Origin: Lachnospiraceae bacterium C10
GTDB taxonomy: Bacteria > Bacillota > Clostridia > Lachnospirales > Lachnospiraceae
Length of the DNA stretch: 64,000 nucleotides
NCBI GenBank assembly: GCA_900100095.1
Contig: FMTN01000013.1
Span: forward strand, 1-64,000
Direction: 5' to 3'
A program made the translations under genes and the position numbers. Position 1 is the first letter of the stretch. The number at the start of each line of letters is the position of its first letter. Below, one piece after another: positions 26,200 to 35,852 of the stretch. The notes below the pieces were generated by a model that saw nothing but the letters and a program-made list of their open reading frames with translations, did not search any database and had not been told where the DNA came from.

Positions 26200-29100
26200 A
26201 TGGATAAGAATGCGATTAAGAAATATGCAGTATGGGCAAGAACAGAGCTGATTACAAGAGTAAGTCAGCGAGCAGAGAAATATGATATTACAGCAGAAGC
26301 GGATGCAAGTGCATCCAGTGTTAATGGTGTACTTCTTTCTGATGCAGAGATAAAACAGCGTAAGGCGTTGATTGAGCAGGTAAAGCAGAAGGGCTTTGAT
26401 CAGGTTATGGAAGAAGTTGCCTATACCTGGTTTAATAGATTTATCGCACTCAGATTTATGGAAGTTAATGGATATCTTCCTTCACATATCCGCGTATTTA
26501 CTGACGATAATAATAACTTTAAGCCTCAGATTCTTGCTGAGGCTATTCATCTTGAACTTGATGGACTTGATATGGATAAGGTCTATGAGATGAAGAATAA
26601 CAATGAGAATGATGAGCTTTATAAGTATCTTCTTATAACTCAGTGCAACGATCTCAGTAAGGTCTTGCCGGGAATGTTTCAGAAAATAGCAGATTATACA
26701 GAGTTACTTTTTCCGGATAATGTTTTGAGAGAAGGTAGTGTAATTGAGCAAATGATTTCAATTATTCCTGAAAATAATTGGGATGTTCATGCCAAAGATT
26801 CAAAAGGGGTTGAGCAGGGACAGGTACAGATAATAGGGTGGTTATATCAATATTACAATACGGAATTGAAAGACGAGGTGTTCACCAACCTTAAGAAAAA
26901 CATAAAGATTGAAAAGGAGAAGATACCTGCAGCAACTCAATTATTCACGCCTGATTGGATTGTTCGCTATATGGTAGAAAACTCATTGGGAAGAATGTGG
27001 ATTGAGGGGCATCCAGATTCTTCGTGCAAATCTGAGTGGAAATATTACATGGATGAGATTAATCAGGATGAAGATGTAGTAAATCAACTTGAATCTATTT
27101 ATAAGGAAAGGAAAGACATTAAACCGGAAGACATAAAATGTATCGACCCATGTTGTGGATCAGGACATATTTTGGCATATATTTTTGATGTTTTAATAAA
27201 AATATATGAAGAGTATGGAGTATCATCTTCGGAAGCAACAAGAAAAATAGTACAAAACAATATTTGGGGATTGGATATAGATGACAGAGCGGCTCAGTTA
27301 GCTTATTTTTCTGTCATGATGAAGGCAACTGAATACGACAGAAGATTTTTAAGAAGAAAAGGTACTGACGGAAAATTAGATATTCCACAGCCTCATATTT
27401 ATGCTATTGGGGATAGTGCTTTAGTTGATACCGCAACAATGGATTATTTTGTAGGAAACAATATGTGTATTAAGGAATCGATGCATATGATAGTTGAAAA
27501 GCTGAAAGATGCTAAGAATCTTGGAGCTATCATAGAATTTGATAATAGCATTGATTTTTCTATTTTGTTTGATGAGCTGGAAAAGAAAAAAAATGAAATA
27601 AGCATATATGCAGAACCAATTAAGAATTATTTAGAACCTGTTATAACAATAGCGTGGATGCTTTCACAAAAGTATCATATTGTAATAACTAATCCGCCAT
27701 ATATGGGAAATAGTGGCATGAATTCTCATTTAGCTACATATGTAAAAAATAATTATCCTGACAGTAAAACTGATCTGTTTTCAGTCTTTATGGATAGATG
27801 TACGCATATGGTTATTTCGCATGGGTTTAGTTCTCTTGTAACAATGCAATCTTGGATGTTTTTAGCTAGCTTTGAAAAATTCAGAAAAAGAATCATCAGA
27901 GATTATACAATTACCAGCTTAATGCATATGGATAATATGGTTATGCATATAGCATTTGGAACAGCAGTAACTGTTATTTGTAATGCGAAAATATCAGGTT
28001 ATAAAGGAGCTTATAATCAGATTTTGAATGCAAATATAAATGAAAATGATGAGCCGAATGAATTCCCTGTGAGAGGAAATCGCCTTGCCTATATTTCTGT
28101 TAATAATTTTGCTGATATTCCAGGAGAATTAATAGCATATTGGTTAAGTGACGCATTTTTAAATGTATTTAAAAGTGGAGTTTCTTTGGGAAAAATGGCA
28201 GATTCGAAACAAGGGATTGCGACAGCAAATAATAAGAAATATCTAAGAGAATGGTTTGAAGTAAACTATTCGGATATTAGTTTTAATACCAAGAGTCATG
28301 AAGAAGCTAAAAAATGTGGCAAAAAGTGGTTCCCATACAATAAAGGCGGGGAATATCGTAAATGGTATGGAAATAATGATTATGTAGTAGATTGGTATGA
28401 TGATGGAAGGGATTTAAAAAATAATAAAAAGGCAGTCCTTCGTAATCCGGATTATTACTTTAGAGAGTGTTTTAGTTGGTCACTGGTTTCTTCCGGAATG
28501 GCAGCTTTTAGATACAAACCTATAGGTCATCTATTTGATGTTGCTGGAATGAGCTGCTTTTCAAGCACCGACTTAAAATATTTGCTGGGATTATGCAATT
28601 CAATGGTGACGACTGAAATTCTAAAAGTGGTAGCACCTACAATTAATTATCAGTGTGGAGATATAGCGAATATTCCTGTTATTAATAGTGAAGAATATAA
28701 AAAACAAATCGAAGATAACGTTAATAAGTGTATAGAATTGAGTAAAGAAGACTGGGATTCATTTGAGATATCATGGGATTTTAAAAAGAATCCACTAATT
28801 GAATGTAAAACGACAGGCTTTATTGAAGATGCTTTTAATAACTGGAAGGATAAGACGGAAGAGAGGTTTAAAAGAGTACATGAATATGAATGCGAGAACA
28901 ATAAGGCGTTTGTAAATATATATGGTTTACAAAATGAAATCGATGAGTCTATTCCAGCTAAGTATATTTCTATAAGGAAGGCTGACAGGGAAAGAGATAT
29001 ACAGTTGTTTATTTCTTATGCTGTAGGATGTATGTTTGGAAGATATTCGTTAAAGCATGATGGCATAGTATATGCTGGAGGGGAGTTTAATACTAGCGCT

Positions 29101-29697
29101 TATGATGATTTCTCAGCAGATGTAGATAACATAATACCAATATGTGATGATGAATACTTCGAAGATGATATAGTTGGTAAGTTTGTTGATTTTGTTAAAT
29201 ATGTGTTTGGAGAGCAAGATTTAGAGATTAATTTGAATTATATTGCTGAATCATTAGGCGGAGGTGGCCAAGCAAGAGACGTAATTAGGAAATACTTTTT
29301 AAATGATTTTTATTCTTTCCATGTGAAACAGTATCAGAAACGACCAATATATTGGTTGTTTGATTCTGGAAAAGAGAATAGTTTTAAATGCTTGATATAT
29401 ATACACAGATATCGCTCGGACACAATAGCTAGAATACGAACAGATTATGTTCACGAGCAACAATCAAGGTATAGAACAGCCATTGAGGAGATAACAGGAC
29501 GAATTAGCAACAGTACTGGCTCCGAGAAAGTGCGTTTAAATAAACAGTTGGAAAAGTTAAAACTGCAAAATGATGAAATATACAAATATGAAGAAAAGAT
29601 ACACCATTTAGCAGATCAAATGATTACGTTGGACTTGAATGATGGTGTGACCAATAACTATCAAAAATTTGCAGATGTTTTAGCAAAACTAAAATAA
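26200..29697 (+). CDS. pglX: BREX adenine-specific DNA methyltransferase PglX (BrxX)
   Basis: A 1165-aa N6-adenine methyltransferase. The SAM-binding motif IDPCCGSGHILAYIFD is near residue 314 and the catalytic ITNPPYMG near 496; a helical N-terminal region precedes them and a long C-terminal part holds the target-recognition and BrxX-specific segments. PglX marks host DNA at a short asymmetric site and is needed for both self-marking and phage exclusion. Codon use becomes visibly more A/T-rich after ~26.7 kb, suggesting that the specificity part was exchanged. No frameshift is seen, so the gene appears to be in the ON state. Confidence 0.95.
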   Translation: MDKNAIKKYAVWARTELITRVSQRAEKYDITAEADASASSVNGVLLSDAEIKQRKALIEQVKQKGFDQVMEEVAYTWFNRFIALRFMEVNGYLPSHIRVFTDDNNNFKPQILAEAIHLELDGLDMDKVYEMKNNNENDELYKYLLITQCNDLSKVLPGMFQKIADYTELLFPDNVLREGSVIEQMISIIPENNWDVHAKDSKGVEQGQVQIIGWLYQYYNTELKDEVFTNLKKNIKIEKEKIPAATQLFTPDWIVRYMVENSLGRMWIEGHPDSSCKSEWKYYMDEINQDEDVVNQLESIYKERKDIKPEDIKCIDPCCGSGHILAYIFDVLIKIYEEYGVSSSEATRKIVQNNIWGLDIDDRAAQLAYFSVMMKATEYDRRFLRRKGTDGKLDIPQPHIYAIGDSALVDTATMDYFVGNNMCIKESMHMIVEKLKDAKNLGAIIEFDNSIDFSILFDELEKKKNEISIYAEPIKNYLEPVITIAWMLSQKYHIVITNPPYMGNSGMNSHLATYVKNNYPDSKTDLFSVFMDRCTHMVISHGFSSLVTMQSWMFLASFEKFRKRIIRDYTITSLMHMDNMVMHIAFGTAVTVICNAKISGYKGAYNQILNANINENDEPNEFPVRGNRLAYISVNNFADIPGELIAYWLSDAFLNVFKSGVSLGKMADSKQGIATANNKKYLREWFEVNYSDISFNTKSHEEAKKCGKKWFPYNKGGEYRKWYGNNDYVVDWYDDGRDLKNNKKAVLRNPDYYFRECFSWSLVSSGMAAFRYKPIGHLFDVAGMSCFSSTDLKYLLGLCNSMVTTEILKVVAPTINYQCGDIANIPVINSEEYKKQIEDNVNKCIELSKEDWDSFEISWDFKKNPLIECKTTGFIEDAFNNWKDKTEERFKRVHEYECENNKAFVNIYGLQNEIDESIPAKYISIRKADRERDIQLFISYAVGCMFGRYSLKHDGIVYAGGEFNTSAYDDFSADVDNIIPICDDEYFEDDIVGKFVDFVKYVFGEQDLEINLNYIAESLGGGGQARDVIRKYFLNDFYSFHVKQYQKRPIYWLFDSGKENSFKCLIYIHRYRSDTIARIRTDYVHEQQSRYRTAIEEITGRISNSTGSEKVRLNKQLEKLKLQNDEIYKYEEKIHHLADQMITLDLNDGVTNNYQKFADVLAKLK

Positions 29698-29709
29698 GGT
29701 GGAATTATT

Positions 29710-30126
29710 ATGGAACAATATATAGTTATTAAATTGGGGTATATGCCTGGTGTGGATTTCCTTATGCAACATCAAAAAATAATCGAGGAAAACGGTTTTG
29801 TTGATTTTGCTCGCTTTGGTAAAAAGGGGCTTACGAGAGATGATTACTCTAAGAATTACATTTTCATTAAGGAATGTAAGGGAAATGGAGGAAGACTAAT
29901 TAAAGCTAAGCTTGGAGAAAAAATACTCAATGGAAGTGTTTATCCAAAGTATTACGAGAACGTAATGATTTATGGCGTTAATTGGTTTAGAGTAACACAA
30001 ATGGAGGAAATCTCAAAAGAAGAATTTCTAAAAGAATATGTACTAATGAACGGAAACGAGATTAAAGCTCTTGATAATGGTACAGTACCATTCTTTTATA
30101 TAAAAAAGCGAACTGACAAGAATTAA
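29710..30126 (+). CDS. Unrecognised 138-aa protein inside the BREX operon
   Basis: It lies between pglX and pglZ with short gaps (12 and 20 bases) and a GGTGG ribosome binding site, so it is part of the operon. The protein mixes beta-type and basic stretches: YIVIKLGYMPGVDF at the start, IFIKECKGNGGRLIKAKLGEK in the middle and TVPFFYIKKR at the end. It has no membrane segment or recognised catalytic motif. The pattern could be a small nucleic-acid-binding domain, but that is a guess. It is AT-rich like the pglX tail, and may have been acquired together with it. Confidence 0.7.
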   Translation: MEQYIVIKLGYMPGVDFLMQHQKIIEENGFVDFARFGKKGLTRDDYSKNYIFIKECKGNGGRLIKAKLGEKILNGSVYPKYYENVMIYGVNWFRVTQMEEISKEEFLKEYVLMNGNEIKALDNGTVPFFYIKKRTDKN

Positions 30127-30146
30127 GATCTTTACAAAGGTGAAAT

Positions 30147-32753
30147 ATGGATTTAGGAACAATAACTCAAGAATTAAATAAGCGATTTATGGCTCCCCTT
30201 CCAGAGTTTTATAAGCGCCGTATCGTTGTTTGGTATGACGAGGAACAGGAATTTGCCGAGCAGATTCATGATATTGAAATTTCAGGAGCTAAAGTTCTTA
30301 CGCTTACTGGAACCAATAATTTCCAGATAAAAAAACAGATAGCTGTGGATGAACCTGCAGAGAGTTTTCTTATATACAATCCGCTTTCATATGATGAGCC
30401 GGAAGAAGACTGGCTTATAGATGTGGAGTTGTATAGTGAGGAATTCAGAGCAGATCTCACGGCTATCTGGATGGACGAAATGGGAATACCGCAGACGGTT
30501 GCTCTCCGTAATCAGGTTAAAAGATATAGTAAATACCTCAATGCAAAGAGCCGCCGCGAAGATGTTATAAAGCGCATGGATAACATTGATAGTGCGCCTA
30601 AGCTTCAGCTTGCTATTATGGCATCTCTTGGTGAATCACAGAAGACAGATATTGTATCTATCATTAAGTCTGTACTTAGTCATGGACTTAATATGAATGA
30701 CAATGTGATCTATCAGGAATTTGTTAAATATGATGCCACAGAGCTTTTCTGGGGCATGGTAGGAAGCTTCACCGGTTATACAGACGTTGACCGGAGTTTT
30801 AACAGACTTGCAGCTCACATCCTATCTACTGCAGGAACGAGAACTTTACAGCCGGAAGTATTCGATGGACTTGACGCATATATTTCTACACCGCATGAGG
30901 CATATTGTTATGATCTTGTTTCTGACTGGATTCATAGTGAAGATTCTGACAAGTATGTTGAGATTGCTCAGAATGTTGAAGAAGAGATGCACATGGAGAA
31001 TCGTCTTGAAAAGCAGACTGTAGAAGCTCTTGCCGACACAGAAGTATATCCATGTATAGATCAGATTATCCTTAAAAAACTGATGACAGATATTGGTAAT
31101 CATATTATCAACTCAGATCAGATTTTGGAAATTGCTGAGAAGAGAAGAACGGCTGCGTGGTTCTCAGAGTACAAGGATTACTATGCCGGAATTGTAGCTC
31201 TAGCAAAGATGCATGAGTTTTACAAAGAGCATGCAACAGGATTCCATACTGTTGAGCCTAAGAAGATATGGGATGAGTATACCAACGAATACTATAAGAT
31301 GGACACTTATTATCGTCAGTTTCATATGAATTATGAGAATAGTAAGAAGTCTTATGTTTCAGCGCTCCATGATCTTTTTGCCGGTGTTTGCGATAAGGTT
31401 GAAGGTTTATATACACAGTGGTTCCTCGGTGAACTTGGAAAGAATTGGACTGATGCTATATCTGATAATCTAAGAGATTTAGGATATATAGATGGCATTC
31501 CCCGTCAGGAAGATTTTTACAGCAGAAAGATTAAGAACGCTGATAACAAAGTATATGTAATCATTTCTGATGCAATGCGTTATGAGGTCGCTTCATCATT
31601 AAAGGAACAGCTTAGCCGTGAGATGCAGAGTAAGGTGACTCTGTCTGGAATGCAGGGCGTTTTCCCAACTATTACCAAGTTTGGTATGGCTGCATTACTT
31701 CCTCATACAGCAATGTCAATTGAATATAAAGATGATAGCAAAGCCTTTAAGGTACTTGCCGATGGACAGTCTACGGACAGTACATACAGGGAGCAGCTTC
31801 TGAAACAAGCAAATGAGAATAGTGCCGTAATTAAGGCAAAGGATCTCGTTTCCATGAAGAGAGCGGAACGCTCTGAACTGGTGAAAGGTAAGGAAGTAGT
31901 CTATATCTATCATGATACCATTGATGAGACCAGTCATACTTCAGAAGAAAAGGTATTCATTGCTTGTGATGAAACCATAGATGAGCTTAAGAATATCGTG
32001 AAGATTATTGTTAATGATTTTAGTGGTGTAAATATCTTTATTACCGCGGATCACGGATTCTTATATAACTACAGTCCACTGACAGAGGAAACAAAAACAG
32101 AAAAATCTGATTTTGTTAATCGTATTGCTGAGTATGGACGAAGATTTGCTTTACTTAAAAAGGGAGCAGATCCAGAGTATCTTGTTCCAGTTAAGCTTAA
32201 TTACGGCAATGATGAATATGAAGGCTATGCACCAAGAGATATCATTCGTATTAAGACCAGTGCTGGCTCCGGTATGAATTTTGTTCATGGCGGTATCAGC
32301 TTACAGGAGATGTGTGTTCCACTTATAGAGTACAAGCATTTACGTAACAGCTCTAAGGAATACATCAGAAATAAAGAGAAATATGATACGAAGCCTGTTA
32401 AGGTTGAGCTTTTATCAGCAAATCATAAGGTAAGTAACAATATCTTCTCTCTGAATTTTTATCAGAAGGATGCAGTAGGCGATAACAGGGAGCCTGCAAA
32501 TTATGATGTTTACTTTGTGGATGCATCTGGTAAGAAGATTAGTGATGTACAAAAAATTATTGCAGATAAGCGTGGCGATAGCGCTCAGGAAAGAACATTC
32601 AGATGCATGTTTAACCTGAAGTCTCAGGCGTATGACAGTAAGGAGACATATTATCTTGTAATAGAGCAGGAGGGTAGTACAGACCTTCCGGAAAGAATAG
32701 AATTCCAGATTGATATTGCTTTTGCGGCAGATGATTTTGGATTCTTTGGTTAA
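30147..32753 (+). CDS. pglZ: BREX protein PglZ (alkaline-phosphatase superfamily)
   Basis: An 868-aa protein. The PglZ core has VYVIISDAMRYEVASSL near residue 470, with the metal-binding aspartate, and NIFITADHGFLYNY near 630, which supplies the D-H pair. The preceding ~450 residues are helical, and an Ig-like or beta-rich tail follows. PglZ is the signature gene of BREX and Pgl systems; the phosphatase fold is known but its substrate is debated. Base composition returns to that of brxC and brxL. Confidence 0.94.
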   Translation: MDLGTITQELNKRFMAPLPEFYKRRIVVWYDEEQEFAEQIHDIEISGAKVLTLTGTNNFQIKKQIAVDEPAESFLIYNPLSYDEPEEDWLIDVELYSEEFRADLTAIWMDEMGIPQTVALRNQVKRYSKYLNAKSRREDVIKRMDNIDSAPKLQLAIMASLGESQKTDIVSIIKSVLSHGLNMNDNVIYQEFVKYDATELFWGMVGSFTGYTDVDRSFNRLAAHILSTAGTRTLQPEVFDGLDAYISTPHEAYCYDLVSDWIHSEDSDKYVEIAQNVEEEMHMENRLEKQTVEALADTEVYPCIDQIILKKLMTDIGNHIINSDQILEIAEKRRTAAWFSEYKDYYAGIVALAKMHEFYKEHATGFHTVEPKKIWDEYTNEYYKMDTYYRQFHMNYENSKKSYVSALHDLFAGVCDKVEGLYTQWFLGELGKNWTDAISDNLRDLGYIDGIPRQEDFYSRKIKNADNKVYVIISDAMRYEVASSLKEQLSREMQSKVTLSGMQGVFPTITKFGMAALLPHTAMSIEYKDDSKAFKVLADGQSTDSTYREQLLKQANENSAVIKAKDLVSMKRAERSELVKGKEVVYIYHDTIDETSHTSEEKVFIACDETIDELKNIVKIIVNDFSGVNIFITADHGFLYNYSPLTEETKTEKSDFVNRIAEYGRRFALLKKGADPEYLVPVKLNYGNDEYEGYAPRDIIRIKTSAGSGMNFVHGGISLQEMCVPLIEYKHLRNSSKEYIRNKEKYDTKPVKVELLSANHKVSNNIFSLNFYQKDAVGDNREPANYDVYFVDASGKKISDVQKIIADKRGDSAQERTFRCMFNLKSQAYDSKETYYLVIEQEGSTDLPERIEFQIDIAFAADDFGFFG

Positions 32754-32756
32754 AAT

Positions 32757-33650
32757 ATGAAAAGAGGAATATTAACTGAAAATGCAGAGTTGGCTTGGAG
32801 AGCAGCACTAGTTTATAGGGATTTGCTACTAGATGGTAGGGATACAGTACAAAACAAGAAAAATTTTGTTACATCTCTTCATAATGCTGTTGAGTTGTAT
32901 AGCAAACAAAAAATGATTTTTGATAATAACTTTACTGTAGCAACTGTAAAAGATAGTGATTCGCAGGCATCATTTGCAAAACGTTATTATAGTGCAGACA
33001 ATTTAAATGATTTTTTTGAGGGTTTATCCGAGGAAGAATTTAAAAAACTCCGTTCCTGTGATTATAGTGATTTGGTATTTAATAAAATATTTGCTTCTAG
33101 CAAACATAGAGATGCGCTTAATAGTCGTGGAGGAAAGAAACTACTTGAACGGTTAAGAAATGAAGAAACACATTTTGCTTTTAACGATAATTTTTTATCA
33201 GATCAAGATTTTCAAGTACTAGATGAGTTTTTGTTGGAATTCTACCAGGTTCTTCAGGAAAATGATTTATTGACAAAGCACTTTGGAAAAAGAAAATCGC
33301 ATATTGATTCGGAAAACAATCGACTGATTCCAAGTACAAAAAGTGCAGCAAAAGGTTTTAGTTTTAAAAAGCAGTTGAGTGAAACCAAATTTACAAAAGA
33401 ATTCAAGGAAGTAATAAAAGAGCAATTGTTTGTGTGCCAAACTTCAACGTCATTTGACATGGCTTCAGCTGTATATGATCAAGTAGAATCTATCAGAAAT
33501 AGATATTCATTTGATGATGTACTAGATTATGTAGTGTGCTTTCAAAAGCATGACCTTATTAGAGTTCAAATGAATTACCAAATGGTTGGTGACGGATATG
33601 AGGGAACTTGTGTTGATGAACCAGTGATAAAGATTGAATGGAAAGAATAA
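32757..33650 (+). CDS. HEPN-like protein embedded in the BREX operon
   Basis: A 297-aa protein starting 3 bases after pglZ. Its N-terminal half is helical (NAELAWRAALVYRDLLL; NFVTSLHNAVELYSKQKM) and carries LRNEETHFAF near residue 133. R-N-x3-H fits the R-X4-6-H catalytic motif of HEPN ribonucleases, including the common N after R. The second half (~200-297) is separate and unrecognised. The gene is much more A/T-rich than its neighbours (15 G+C in one sampled 60-base line, against 24 in a brxL line), so it is likely an insertion into the BREX operon. A role as an RNA-cutting abortive effector is inference; it could instead be a non-catalytic HEPN. Confidence 0.6.
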   Translation: MKRGILTENAELAWRAALVYRDLLLDGRDTVQNKKNFVTSLHNAVELYSKQKMIFDNNFTVATVKDSDSQASFAKRYYSADNLNDFFEGLSEEEFKKLRSCDYSDLVFNKIFASSKHRDALNSRGGKKLLERLRNEETHFAFNDNFLSDQDFQVLDEFLLEFYQVLQENDLLTKHFGKRKSHIDSENNRLIPSTKSAAKGFSFKKQLSETKFTKEFKEVIKEQLFVCQTSTSFDMASAVYDQVESIRNRYSFDDVLDYVVCFQKHDLIRVQMNYQMVGDGYEGTCVDEPVIKIEWKE

Positions 33651-33668
33651 AGTGTTCAGGAGATAACA

Positions 33669-35852
33669 ATGGATGATATGAATTACCCTTTCGGTACAAG
33701 TGAAGAAGTTGAAAGTGAAGATAAGACAAGTATCGGTAAATCCGAGGGCAATAAGGCCTCTGACAGAGAAGTAATTGATAAAAAGCTTCGACAGTTCTTT
33801 GATGGCAAGATTGTCCGTAAAGATCTGACTAAGCACATAAAGGAAGGTGCTAACGTACCAATTTATGTATTGGAGTATTTGCTAGGACAGTACTGTAACT
33901 CTGACGATGATGAAATTATCAATAAGGGTGTCGAGACAGTAAAGAGCATTTTGTCCAATAATTATGTGCGTCCTGACGAGGCTCAGAAAGTATTGTCACA
34001 GCTTCGCCAAAAGGGTAGTCATACTGTCATTGATATGATTACAGTCAGCTTGAATATGAAGGATGACTATTATGAGGCTGAGTTCTCTAATCTTGGTCTT
34101 ACAAGGATTCCTATCTCAGAAGAATATCCTGAGGCATATGATAGGCTGCTGTGTGGTGGTATTTGGTGTATTGTTCAGCTTGAATATGGTGCTGATGATA
34201 TGGACGATTTTGGTATCGTTGATTCTGAGGGCGAGAGGATTAGATCAAAGAAATCAAAGCAGAAAGATGCGACTCCAATCAGCATCAGAAAATTGACACC
34301 TATTCAGATGCCACATGTTGATATGGATGGCCTTAAAGAAGGCAGAAAGCAGTTTTCTAAGGAAGAGTGGCTTGATATATTACTTCGTTCTACAGGTATG
34401 GAGCCAGATGAGCTTACTTACCGTGAGAAGTGGTTGCTTCTCACTCGTATGATCCCTCTTGTAGAGAATAACTTTAATCTATGTGAGCTGGGACCTCGTA
34501 GCACAGGTAAATCACATCTGTATAAAGAGATTTCTCCAAACAGTATCCTTGTTTCCGGAGGTCAGACGACAGTTGCAAACCTATTTTACAATATGGGACG
34601 CAGAACCATGGGACTTGTTGGTCTTTGGGATGTTGTGGCTTTTGATGAAGTCGCAGGAATTAACTTCAAGGATAAAGACGGCATTCAGATAATGAAGGAT
34701 TATATGGCATCCGGTTCCTTCGCTCGTGGTAAAGAGGAAAAGGCTGCTTCTGCATCCATGGTTTTCGTAGGAAATATTAATCAGAGCGTGGATGTGCTAT
34801 TAAAGACATCAAGTTTGTTTGATCCGTTCCCTCCTGAAATGGGAACAGATACAGCATTCCTTGATCGTATGCACTGCTACAATCCTGGCTGGGAGATTCC
34901 TAAATTCAGACCGGAGCATTTTACTAATGATTATGGCTTTATTACTGATTATCTTGCAGGTTTTATAAGAGAGCTACGTAAAGATCAGTATGGAGATGCT
35001 ATAGATAAATATTTCAGACTCGGAAAGAACCTGAACCAGCGTGATACTATCGCTGTTCGCAGGATGGTTGATGGTTATCTTAAGCTGCTATATCCAGATG
35101 GAGAGTTTACAAAAGAGCAGGTTGAGGAAGTATTGATCATTTCCTTAGAGATGCGACGTCGTGTTAAGGAACAGCTTAAGAAACTTGGCGGTATGGAGTT
35201 TTATGATGTGAACTTCTCATATATTGATATGGAAGACATGTCAGAACACTTTGTATCAGTGCCTGAGCAAGGTGGTGGCAAACTGATTCCTGAAGGAATG
35301 TGTAATCCTGGTCAGGTATACACTGTATCTCACGGGAAGTCAGATATGATAGGCGTATTCCGTTTGGAATCACAGATGCTTCCGGGCAATGGTAAGTTTG
35401 AACGTACTGGCCTTGGCTCTGATAGGGCATGTAAGGAAGCAGTAGATACAGCCTATAACTACCTGAAGGCAAACGGAAATAGAATCAGTGGTGCTATAAG
35501 TACATCAAACAGTGATTACATTGTAAATTATCAGGATCTTCAGGGTATAGGAATGACCAAAGACCTGGCATTGCCAACATTGATTGCGTTGTGCTCGATC
35601 GCTCTTAAGAGACCGGCGCAGAGTTCTCTTGTGGTGCTTGGAGATATCAGTATTAGTGGTACTTTGATGAAAGTAGATAATCTTGCAAGCACTCTTCAGG
35701 TATGTGCTGACTGTGGAGCAAAGAAGGTGCTGATTCCAGCTGTATCTATGGTAGATTACGGAACTATTCCGGCAGATTTGATGACAGCATTCCAGATTAT
35801 TCCGTATAGTAGTGCAGAAGATGCGGTATTTAAAGCGTTAGGGGTGGAATAA
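33669..35852 (+). CDS. brxL: BREX protein BrxL (AAA+ with Lon-like C-terminal domain)
   Basis: A 727-aa protein. LCELGPRSTGKSHLYKEISP holds Walker A near residue 275, and VVAFDEVAGINF is Walker B near 325. The C-terminal ~130 residues resemble the Lon proteolytic fold (SSLVVLGDISISGTLMKVDN; GAKKVLIPAVS), but the canonical GPSAG serine motif is not apparent: the region reads GMTKDLALPTLIALCSIA. BrxL assembles on DNA as a ring and is the last core gene of type I BREX. It follows the HEPN-like gene by 18 bases with CAGGAGA. Confidence 0.93.
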   Translation: MDDMNYPFGTSEEVESEDKTSIGKSEGNKASDREVIDKKLRQFFDGKIVRKDLTKHIKEGANVPIYVLEYLLGQYCNSDDDEIINKGVETVKSILSNNYVRPDEAQKVLSQLRQKGSHTVIDMITVSLNMKDDYYEAEFSNLGLTRIPISEEYPEAYDRLLCGGIWCIVQLEYGADDMDDFGIVDSEGERIRSKKSKQKDATPISIRKLTPIQMPHVDMDGLKEGRKQFSKEEWLDILLRSTGMEPDELTYREKWLLLTRMIPLVENNFNLCELGPRSTGKSHLYKEISPNSILVSGGQTTVANLFYNMGRRTMGLVGLWDVVAFDEVAGINFKDKDGIQIMKDYMASGSFARGKEEKAASASMVFVGNINQSVDVLLKTSSLFDPFPPEMGTDTAFLDRMHCYNPGWEIPKFRPEHFTNDYGFITDYLAGFIRELRKDQYGDAIDKYFRLGKNLNQRDTIAVRRMVDGYLKLLYPDGEFTKEQVEEVLIISLEMRRRVKEQLKKLGGMEFYDVNFSYIDMEDMSEHFVSVPEQGGGKLIPEGMCNPGQVYTVSHGKSDMIGVFRLESQMLPGNGKFERTGLGSDRACKEAVDTAYNYLKANGNRISGAISTSNSDYIVNYQDLQGIGMTKDLALPTLIALCSIALKRPAQSSLVVLGDISISGTLMKVDNLASTLQVCADCGAKKVLIPAVSMVDYGTIPADLMTAFQIIPYSSAEDAVFKALGVE

